DNA of 5,951 bases from Myxococcales bacterium (GTDB lineage Bacteria; Myxococcota; Bradymonadia; REDH01). The notes beneath the pieces are model-generated. The model did not search any database. It saw only the letters and a list, made by a program, of their open reading frames with translations, and was not told where the DNA came from. Positions 1 through 5,276 of this stretch are shown piece by piece; position 1 is the stretch's first letter, and every line of letters starts with the position of its first letter. The stretch is taken from positions 1 to 5,951 of the forward strand of contig JAGWVZ010000245.1 of the NCBI GenBank assembly GCA_018970625.1, given 5' to 3'. The translations under genes were made by a program, and so were the position numbers.

Positions 1-46
1 CCATGGCCAGTCCAACGGTCAACGTCGCAGTGAGCAGTCGGCGCAT
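1..46 (-). CDS. 5' end of an exported protein (signal peptide only)
   Basis: The first ATG after the rRNA methyltransferase gene opens a frame reading MRRLLTATLTVGLAM, which stays open to the left edge of the window. Two arginines followed by a run of small and hydrophobic residues is the n- and h-region pattern of a Sec signal peptide. The start lies only four bases beyond the upstream TAG stop and on the same strand, which fits the third gene of an operon whose other visible members are the SpoIID-like enzyme and the methyltransferase. A possible ribosome site (CGGAATAG) lies within the end of the methyltransferase gene. Only 15 codons are visible, so the mature protein and its function cannot be named. 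The call rests on the leader-like composition and the operon-like spacing; a chance ATG is the alternative. Confidence 0.6.
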   Translation of the reverse strand, partial: MRRLLTATLTVGLAM

Positions 47-50
47 GGAC

Positions 51-1583
51 CTATTCCGGGTAAAGGTCGCGCCGTTCCAGCAGCGCAACGGTTTCAAGGT
101 GAGCGGTCTGCGGGAACATATCGACCGGCTGCACCGCGACCACCCGATAGGGCTGTTCAGCACCAGCGAGCAGCACAAGGTCGCGCGCCAACGACTCGGG
201 ATTGCAGCTGACCACGACAATCCGTCTGGCGCGCGTCGCAAGCAGAAGCGCACATGCACGAGGCCCGAGCCCGGCCCGCGGAGGGTCCACGATGGCGACG
301 TCAAACTGGCGGTCACCCAGCTGGGACTCCAGTATATCGGCGGCGTCACCCTGAAAAAACGTGGCGTTGGCGATAGCGTTCCGGTCAGCGTTCTGACGCG
401 CATTCGCGACCGCCTCTGCGTTCAGCTCTACCCCGACGACCTCATCGGCAAATGGCGCCAGACAAAGTCCAATGGTCCCTGTTCCACAGTAGAGGTCCAA
501 AAGCTGCGGACAGCGTTTTTCGAGCGACAGACCTGCAAGTCGAAGGACGGTAGCGTAGAGCACCTGCGCCTGAGCAGGGTTGGGCTGAAAAAAGGCGCGT
601 GGGTGGATCTCGAACGTCAGCGGCGACGCTCCGGCGACCCGCAGCGTCTCCTCGATCACCGCCGGCCCTGCGATCAGGCGGGGCTCAATTCGGGTGCGTT
701 CGCCCCGGCGAGCGACGTGTTCGGTATGATACACCGAGAGGTGCACAATACCTGCGTGTGCGGCGACCTCAGCAACCGCCGTCGTCCATGCCTCAAGTGC
801 CTGCTGAAGGGCAGCCTCCTGTCCTTCCTCTGGCGGAGCGGTGGTGAGCTCGAGCATCCACTGCGGGCGGTCGAACGTGCACCGGACCGTGAGGGTTCGC
901 AACAGACCTGTCGCTCGGGACGCCCTGAAAACCGGCAGGCCGGAGCGCGCAAACACGCGCTGGGTCGCGTGCGCAAACATCGACGCGGGCTCGGGCATGA
1001 GCCAGCAGTCCTGCAGTTGCGTAACCTCGTATTGCAGTCCGGCGGGGTGCAACCCAAGGCGAACGGAACCGTCGTCATCCAGACCAAAGGAGAGCTCCAG
1101 CTTGTTTCGATAGCGCCAGGGCTCGCTCATGGACAGCAACGGCGGCACGTTCACGTCGTGAAGACCGGCCTGCCGCAGCAGCGTCTGCAGGCGCTCGCGT
1201 TTGAACCCGAGCTGGTGCGAATAGGCGATTTGCTGCAGGGTGCATCCACCGCAACCGGTCTGGCTGTCGTGACGCATTCCGGCGTGGGCACAGCGAACGA
1301 CCATGCGGGCATCGCCCGCACGAACCAGACCAAGGGTACGGCCCACGAGGGTGCCACGGCGCACCCGCCAGACCTCCACCTCGATGATGTCGCCGGGGAC
1401 GGTGCCGTGGGCCTCCCAGTTGAACGAGCGCACGTGGCTTCCGTCGGGTAGCTGCACCTTCAGGTGGGCCACGCCGTAGCCGTCGGCCCCGAACGCGTGT
1501 ACGTCGAGCAGAAAACGTTGCCCGTCGCGGGGCAACCGTTCCAGCGCAACAGCACCGTTGGTGGCGTCGATGGGATGAGTCAT
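51..1583 (-). CDS. rlmD: 23S rRNA (uracil-5-)-methyltransferase, RlmD/TrmA family
   Basis: A 510-residue cytosolic enzyme predicted to transfer a methyl group from S-adenosylmethionine to C5 of a uracil in 23S rRNA. The family layout is complete. A TRAM-like RNA-binding beta domain lies at about residues 20-87. The [4Fe-4S] cysteines are C98, C111 and C114 (CGGC) and C193 (DCWLMP). The family motif YRNKLELSFG is at about 158-167, and FFQPN at 331-335. SAM motif I is DLYCGTGTIG at 363-372, followed by DPPRAG at 433-438. The catalytic cysteine is C460 in SCNPESLARD, and the general-base region HLE is at 495-497. The first cluster spacing is C-x12-C rather than the usual C-x5-C, a seven-residue insertion. 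The start is set at 1583 because that ATG shares its first base with the stop of the SpoIID-like gene (TGATG), suggesting translational coupling; a longer frame upstream has no family homology by eye. The protein is longer than the roughly 430 residues of E. coli RlmD. Family membership is secure. The exact target base (U1939 as in RlmD, U747 as in RlmC, or both as in RlmCD) is inferred and not visible. Confidence 0.93.
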   Translation of the reverse strand: MTHPIDATNGAVALERLPRDGQRFLLDVHAFGADGYGVAHLKVQLPDGSHVRSFNWEAHGTVPGDIIEVEVWRVRRGTLVGRTLGLVRAGDARMVVRCAHAGMRHDSQTGCGGCTLQQIAYSHQLGFKRERLQTLLRQAGLHDVNVPPLLSMSEPWRYRNKLELSFGLDDDGSVRLGLHPAGLQYEVTQLQDCWLMPEPASMFAHATQRVFARSGLPVFRASRATGLLRTLTVRCTFDRPQWMLELTTAPPEEGQEAALQQALEAWTTAVAEVAAHAGIVHLSVYHTEHVARRGERTRIEPRLIAGPAVIEETLRVAGASPLTFEIHPRAFFQPNPAQAQVLYATVLRLAGLSLEKRCPQLLDLYCGTGTIGLCLAPFADEVVGVELNAEAVANARQNADRNAIANATFFQGDAADILESQLGDRQFDVAIVDPPRAGLGPRACALLLATRARRIVVVSCNPESLARDLVLLAGAEQPYRVVAVQPVDMFPQTAHLETVALLERRDLYPE

Positions 1584-3319
1584 CAGTACAGCGCTCGCAG
1601 CGTGGTGCCGGGGTAGTAATGCGCCAGAATGTCCTGCCATGGCATACCCCGTTCGGCAGCGCCAATGGCACCACTCTGACACAGACCAACACCATGACCG
1701 AATCCGGCGCCAACAAAAGTGACCGCCGTGAGATTTCCGACACTATTGCGGCTGATGTTCATCACAAAGAGTGCGCTGCGCAGCCCTCCGAGCGCGCGAC
1801 GCACGTTGAGTTCCCGCTCGATGATTCGTTCTCCTGTCGTGCCGGCAACCCGCAGCCGCGTGATCCGTCCGCTGGGATCCCGCTCGACTACCTGCAGGTC
1901 GGTCACGTCTCCGACATCGGCCCGTGAACGCACCGCCGCCGTGACTTCGGCGGCCGTCATGCTCGTTTCCCATCGAAAATTGCGGCCCGAAGCGAACGAA
2001 GAGATGTCTGAATAAGCGTCGGGCGAGCGGTCGAGAAAGTCTCTGACCTCCTCTTCGCTGTTCAACCCATCCTGCCACTCGGGGGCCACAACCACGGTGT
2101 CGGCCCGCGCGACCAGGTAGCTGCGCTGCTCTTCGCCCCAGGTGGTGGCGTTGCTGCCGGCAAAGCCGCCGTTGTTGGAAGAGAAGTACGCCTTGATGAT
2201 CTGGTCACCGTCGGTCAGCACCTGCCCCCGTGTGTCCTGCACAGCGGCCGAGGTGCGCTCGTCCTCGATGTTGATGCCGCGGTAGACCTGACAGCGCTGA
2301 TCGGAGCATGTCATCCAGGGGTCGGCCAGGTGACGCACGCCCAGATCGGTGAGCAGCTCGGAGCGGGCGGCGACGGCCTGTGCGCGCAACGCCTCTGCAG
2401 GAGCCGAAGCGTAAATCTCGGAGGCCACTACGCCCTGCAAAAGCCGCTCGATGGTGGTCTCATTGCCGAGCGCCAGCGCACCGTTCCGATCGGCCGTAAA
2501 ATAGAGGGAACCGACATAACTGCGGGTTTCAACGCCTTCGTTGCGTGTTCCAACATCAAAAGGCACGTCGCGAACCGTAAAAACGGTGTCCGTATGGCCA
2601 CGCACAAAGAGCAGGTCGCGGTGGGTAATGGTCATTCCGCCGGGCAGCCCGCTCATGACGAGGGTGCCGCCGGGGTAGCCGTCCAGCTCGGAGTGTACGC
2701 GGGTGTCCAGCCCGCGCTCGTCGGTGAGGGTCTGCGCGAGCGTCTGCGCCTCATCGAGTGACAGGCCCGGGCTCACCGTCACCAGCGTCTTTCGCGTGTC
2801 GAAGCGCCGGCCCGACACGGCGAAGATGGAGCCCACCTCGACCGTTCGCACGTCATATCCCTGCGACTCCCATTCGGTGCGAATCGCGGCGAGTCCGTCG
2901 CGCTGCGCGGGTGTCAGCTGCGCGACCACGACGCTGTGCACGTAGGTGCCGGCCTGGCCGTCCTGCATCGTGACCGTGAACCAGGTGTCGGCAGGCACGC
3001 GAATTTCGGGTCCGCCCGATCCGAGCGGCATGACATCGACGGGTGTGTCTGCCTGAAAGGTCATGGACGAGACCCCCTCGGCGAGCCCGATTTTGATGAG
3101 GGGCTCACCGCCCTGCGCAAAACTCAGCTGCGGCGTGTACAGAATGGCCAGTCGGTCTGCCCGGCTCAGCTCGACCCCCTGAGCCAGCAACGACGCCGGA
3201 AGGGCCAGCGTGCAAAGGAGCACCAGAAGAGTGAGCGCTCCCTGAATCCGGGCGTCTTGGCTGCGTGGCAGGGCGTTCGCAAGGACAAGGCAGAACAGGT
3301 TCAACATGCGTATTGGCAT
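1583..3319 (-). CDS. Exported SpoIID/LytB-domain protein, putative peptidoglycan lytic transglycosylase
   Basis: A 578-residue protein predicted to act on peptidoglycan in the periplasm. Residues 27-47 form the hydrophobic core of a leader with a likely cut after ASLLA. The segment at about 125-235 alternates strand-helix-strand-strand-helix-strand and may be a SPOR-like glycan-binding fold (inference). The SpoIID domain covers about 270-578. It contains GVVASEIYAS with E301 at the position of the catalytic glutamate of SpoIID, then AEALRAQAVAARS. H330, C338 and C343 lie where SpoIID proteins bind metal or form a Cys pair. Further marks are RGQVLTDGDQIIKAYFSSNNGG (family pattern at 364-384), GHGVGLCQSGA at 541-551 and ILAHYYPGT near the C-terminus. 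SpoIID in Bacillus cleaves denuded glycan strands; outside spore formers the family is less studied. The start is uncertain: ATGs at 3319 and 3307 both lack a clear ribosome site, and the leader has an unusually long n-region. Its stop overlaps the start of the rRNA methyltransferase gene. Confidence 0.85.
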   Translation of the reverse strand: MPIRMLNLFCLVLANALPRSQDARIQGALTLLVLLCTLALPASLLAQGVELSRADRLAILYTPQLSFAQGGEPLIKIGLAEGVSSMTFQADTPVDVMPLGSGGPEIRVPADTWFTVTMQDGQAGTYVHSVVVAQLTPAQRDGLAAIRTEWESQGYDVRTVEVGSIFAVSGRRFDTRKTLVTVSPGLSLDEAQTLAQTLTDERGLDTRVHSELDGYPGGTLVMSGLPGGMTITHRDLLFVRGHTDTVFTVRDVPFDVGTRNEGVETRSYVGSLYFTADRNGALALGNETTIERLLQGVVASEIYASAPAEALRAQAVAARSELLTDLGVRHLADPWMTCSDQRCQVYRGINIEDERTSAAVQDTRGQVLTDGDQIIKAYFSSNNGGFAGSNATTWGEEQRSYLVARADTVVVAPEWQDGLNSEEEVRDFLDRSPDAYSDISSFASGRNFRWETSMTAAEVTAAVRSRADVGDVTDLQVVERDPSGRITRLRVAGTTGERIIERELNVRRALGGLRSALFVMNISRNSVGNLTAVTFVGAGFGHGVGLCQSGAIGAAERGMPWQDILAHYYPGTTLRALY

Positions 3320-3356
3320 CAGGACATCGGCCCGGACTTCGGCCCCGGAGGTCGGC

Positions 3357-3369
3357 AGGCGGCGTTATA
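3357..3369 (-). promoter_or_regulatory. Possible promoter of the SpoIID-rlmD operon (-10 hexamer)
   Basis: On the minus strand TATAAC (3369 down to 3364) matches five of six bases of the sigma-70 -10 consensus. A start of transcription near 3357 would give a leader of about 38 bases before the first ATG. No good TTGACA-like -35 is seen at 16-18 bp spacing, so this is a weak prediction. It may rely on an activator or on another sigma factor. Confidence 0.3.
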
Positions 3370-3401
3370 CGGCAGAACACGGCAGGGTACCGCACATGCG
3401 G
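3370..3401. repeat. Small inverted and direct repeats upstream of the SpoIID-like gene
   Basis: CCGCA and TGCGG (3390-3401) form a perfect 5-bp inverted repeat around a 2-bp centre. ACGGCAG occurs twice, at 3369-3375 and 3379-3385, with a 10-bp period. Both sit directly upstream of the minus-strand TATAAC, where a transcription factor could bind. Repeats this short can arise by chance in GC-rich DNA, so an operator role is speculative. Confidence 0.2.
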
Positions 3402-3460
3402 CCTGTGTAGTGCATTGTGTTGATAGCGCAACAAAGTAGCGTGGCGGGTGTGATTGCGCA

Positions 3461-3473
3461 TATAACGCGCTGG
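3461..3473 (+). promoter_or_regulatory. Possible promoter of the PEGA-domain gene (-10 hexamer)
   Basis: TATAAC at 3461-3466 matches five of six bases of the -10 consensus and sits in a locally AT-richer spot. Transcription would start near 3473, about 28 bases before the ATG at 3501. No convincing -35 is visible at normal spacing. The same hexamer is found on the opposite strand about 92 bp away, giving a symmetrical divergent arrangement. Confidence 0.3.
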
Positions 3474-3488
3474 GTCTTCGGCTGTAAC

Positions 3489-3494
3489 AGGGTG
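3489..3494 (+). promoter_or_regulatory. Ribosome binding site deciding the start of the PEGA gene
   Basis: AGGGTG ends six bases before the ATG at 3501, a usual Shine-Dalgarno distance. No comparable site precedes the in-frame GTG at 3417 or the ATG at 3513. This supports starting the protein directly at its signal peptide. Confidence 0.45.
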
Positions 3495-3500
3495 TGCGCC

Positions 3501-4505
3501 ATGCGCGCTGTCATGCGTTTCTGTGTTCTGATTCTGACCGTCTGTATGGTCGTGGTGCTGCCTGCATCGGTGTACGCACAGGGCACCGTCATGGTGCTCG
3601 GCGTGCACGGCGATGAGCCCAACGCGCTGGAACGAGGACGTCTGCACCGGGAAATGGCCGAGGCGGTCGGTTACTCAGGGGCGTATTTGTTGGCAGATCA
3701 GTCGGACATGCCGCTGGATGAGGTGGCGCTGGTGATGGGGTGTGCAGCGCCCACGCCGGGCTGTCTGGAGTCGTTCGCAGAGTTCACGGGCGTCGAGTTT
3801 CTTTTGTACGGCGTCGTCGTGCGTGCCGATACCGGACAGTCCACGTTGCAGGCGATTCTCTTTCAGGCATCCACACGCAGCGAGTATTTCAGGACCGAAA
3901 TTCCCCTGCAGATGGAACGCGGTCCGCAATATGTGCCCACCCGGCTGGCGGGTGCCCTCGCCGGCGTGCCCGTGGTCGAGATTTCGTCGCCACAGGCCGC
4001 CTATATTGTCGTCGATGGGTTACAGCGGGGTGCGGCGCCCGTGCTTTTGATGGACCTTCAGCCGGGCACGCACGAAGTGATCGCACGTTACGGTGACGGG
4101 ACCCTGGATCGCGGTCAGATTGTCGTGCCCGACACGGGATTCGTGAGCGTGGAGGTCAATCAGGCGGCGGCGACCTTGCGACGGGGCGGTGCCGCCCGTC
4201 GCGCCCCTGTTGCCAGACGTGTTATCGGATGGTCGCTGCTGGCCGTGGCTGCCGGCGCCGCGACGGCAGGAGGCCTGCTGGCGAGTGACGCCAACCGTAT
4301 TGAGACGCAGCTCGCCGGCGCAGCCACGCAACGCGAAGCATACGACCTTGCCGAGCAGGGGCGTTCGCTGACCCGCGGTGCCAATGTCGCGTTCGTTGCG
4401 AGCGGAGTGCTACTGGCGACGGCCATTCCCCTTGTCGTGATTCAACCACGCGATAGCCGGGTGGCCGTGCGCGTGATGTCGGGTGGTCTGGCGGTCATCT
4501 TCTGA
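3501..4505 (+). CDS. Secreted or membrane-anchored PEGA-domain protein
   Basis: A 334-residue envelope protein of unknown precise role. It begins with a clear Sec signal peptide (residues 1-26, cut after SVYA). The N-terminal domain (about 27-155) contains VMGCAAPTPGCLESF and FLLYG, a pair of cysteines seven residues apart (C81 and C88). Families that test for a named component often show a similar 'C...CL..ia...g...lLyG' pattern. A PEGA domain follows at about 159-222, marked by AYIVVDGLQRG, then APVLLMDLQPGTHEV. An Arg-rich linker (about 227-240) leads to two hydrophobic segments at 241-262 and 294-315, separated by a polar helix-like stretch with Ala, Gln and Arg. This architecture is common in Myxococcota-type genomes and is often linked to the cell surface, but it gives no enzymatic activity. 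The start at 3501 is chosen from the ribosome site and signal peptide; an in-frame GTG start at 3417 would add 28 residues lacking signal character. The gene is divergent from the SpoIID operon and probably monocistronic. Confidence 0.82.
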   Translation: MRAVMRFCVLILTVCMVVVLPASVYAQGTVMVLGVHGDEPNALERGRLHREMAEAVGYSGAYLLADQSDMPLDEVALVMGCAAPTPGCLESFAEFTGVEFLLYGVVVRADTGQSTLQAILFQASTRSEYFRTEIPLQMERGPQYVPTRLAGALAGVPVVEISSPQAAYIVVDGLQRGAAPVLLMDLQPGTHEVIARYGDGTLDRGQIVVPDTGFVSVEVNQAAATLRRGGAARRAPVARRVIGWSLLAVAAGAATAGGLLASDANRIETQLAGAATQREAYDLAEQGRSLTRGANVAFVASGVLLATAIPLVVIQPRDSRVAVRVMSGGLAVIF

Positions 4506-4511
4506 CCGTCA
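4489..4511 (+). terminator. Stem-loop across the stop codon of the PEGA gene
   Basis: TGGCGGTCA (4489-4497) pairs with TGACCGTCA (4503-4511) around the loop TCTTC, giving nine pairs with one G-U. The TGA stop of the PEGA gene is the first codon of the 3' arm. No T-tract follows, so this is not a classical intrinsic terminator. It could still protect the mRNA 3' end or act with Rho. The minus-strand transcript forms the same stem with one mismatch, so it could serve both convergent genes. Confidence 0.4.
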
Positions 4512-4559
4512 CGGCCGTTCGGCGGCGGCGCGGGAGACACGGCACGCGTCGCGGTCAGA
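4501..4559. repeat. 8-bp inverted repeat in the convergent gap
   Basis: TCTGACCG at 4501-4508 is perfectly complementary to CGGTCAGA at 4552-4559. The left arm is also the 3' arm of the stem-loop over the PEGA stop codon, so the two pairings exclude each other. The 42 bases between the arms are very GC-rich. This covers most of the 78-bp gap between the convergent genes; no further promoter or RNA gene is seen there. Confidence 0.45.
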
Positions 4560-4583
4560 TGTTCGGCCATGACGACTCGCCGC

Positions 4584-5276
4584 CTAGAACATCGCGTTGG
4601 AGTTCTGACGTGGAGCAGTCACCCCGCGACTGAAATTCAACGGTGGGGGATCAGCGGCCCTCTGCTGCAACAGCCTGCGCACACGCGGGTGAACGCGCGG
4701 CTCGGTTCGACGCAATCGCCCGCCGGGCAAAGGTGCCTCGGCCGCGGAACCTTCGACGACCTCACCCACCTGGCTGTGCAAATTCAGTGTCTCTGCAGGC
4801 AGGGCGGCAGGTACGGCAGGCGCCGCGCCGCTACCCGGCTGCGCCACCGTGTCTGCACGCCGGTCAGACTCGAAATAGGTCAGTAACCAACCGCTCTGCC
4901 CCAGCTCGCGATACAGATAAATCGATCGACCGTTCGCATCGACAGGTTCGATTTTGACGCCATGGGTGTAGCGGGTGATGGAGAAGCCGGGGTCCAGTTC
5001 ACGGGCAAAGAAGGCCATCAGCTGGTCGTATTCCGCGTCGATCCCGTAGTGCAACGCCCCGGGCAGCTCTTCTTCCAGGCGAGCGCCCTCGGGAACAGGC
5101 AGCCCCCAGGCGTCCAGCGTACGGCGCAGCCCCGGGTCTTCCGCAGAGGCAGCTGGAACCGCGCTGGCCTCAGACGGCGCCGACGCCTCCAACGGAGTCG
5201 GTTCCCCAGAATGGCACTGCAGGCACAGCGTGGACAATGCGCCCACGACGACCTGTCTCAGGTGGGCATGCATCAT
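4584..5276 (-). CDS. Small exported protein of unknown family, with CxxCH motif and Arg-rich tail
   Basis: A 230-residue protein that I do not recognise. Residues 1-20 look like a short leader (MMHAHLRQ, then a hydrophobic VVVGALSTLCL). It ends in C18-L-Q-C21-H22, either a poor lipobox or a c-type heme motif. An Ala/Ser/Pro stretch (24-47) resembles the tether that follows the cysteine of lipoproteins. A compact alpha/beta domain lies at about 49-137, including LPVPEGARLEEEL, YDQLMAFFARELDPGF and IYLYREL. Then come a second Ala/Pro linker (145-161) and an Arg-rich tail (187-206, RLRRTEPRVHPRVRRL). The first ATG overlaps the stop of the upstream PilY1-like gene as ATGA; an immediately following second ATG (TGATG) is an equally good start. 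Coupled translation with the pilus-like gene suggests a joint role at the cell surface (inference). A true lipobox would prefer Ala or Gly before the cysteine, so lipidation is doubtful. Confidence 0.75.
   Translation of the reverse strand: MMHAHLRQVVVGALSTLCLQCHSGEPTPLEASAPSEASAVPAASAEDPGLRRTLDAWGLPVPEGARLEEELPGALHYGIDAEYDQLMAFFARELDPGFSITRYTHGVKIEPVDANGRSIYLYRELGQSGWLLTYFESDRRADTVAQPGSGAAPAVPAALPAETLNLHSQVGEVVEGSAAEAPLPGGRLRRTEPRVHPRVRRLLQQRAADPPPLNFSRGVTAPRQNSNAMF

Noticed and set aside
3..1451. A 482-codon open frame on the plus strand
   Set aside because: It lies entirely antisense to the RlmD-like gene with codons in exact register, so a stop would need TTA, CTA or TCA on the coding strand; these are rare in GC-rich genes. 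Its product shows no domain or leader, while the opposite strand has all the family motifs.
1584..1682. A 33-residue N-terminal extension of the RlmD-like enzyme
   Set aside because: This stretch codes for the conserved C-terminal GHGVG...HYYPGT region of SpoIID in another frame. The TGATG junction at 1581-1585 explains the real start.
2936..3439. A 167-codon plus-strand frame
   Set aside because: Antisense to the SpoIID-like gene for most of its length; no motif, leader or ribosome site; composition typical of a shadow frame.
3417..3500. A 28-residue extension of the PEGA protein starting at GTG
   Set aside because: It would place a poorly hydrophobic segment before a good signal peptide and would contain the proposed -10 box. 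No ribosome site precedes the GTG.
3105..3647. A 180-codon minus-strand frame crossing the intergenic region
   Set aside because: It overlaps the start of the SpoIID-like gene in another frame and is antisense to the signal peptide of the PEGA gene. Its product is rich in His, Arg and Pro with no domain.
4569..4957. Plus-strand frames of about 105 codons
   Set aside because: Antisense to the small exported gene, without plausible start signals or recognisable protein features.
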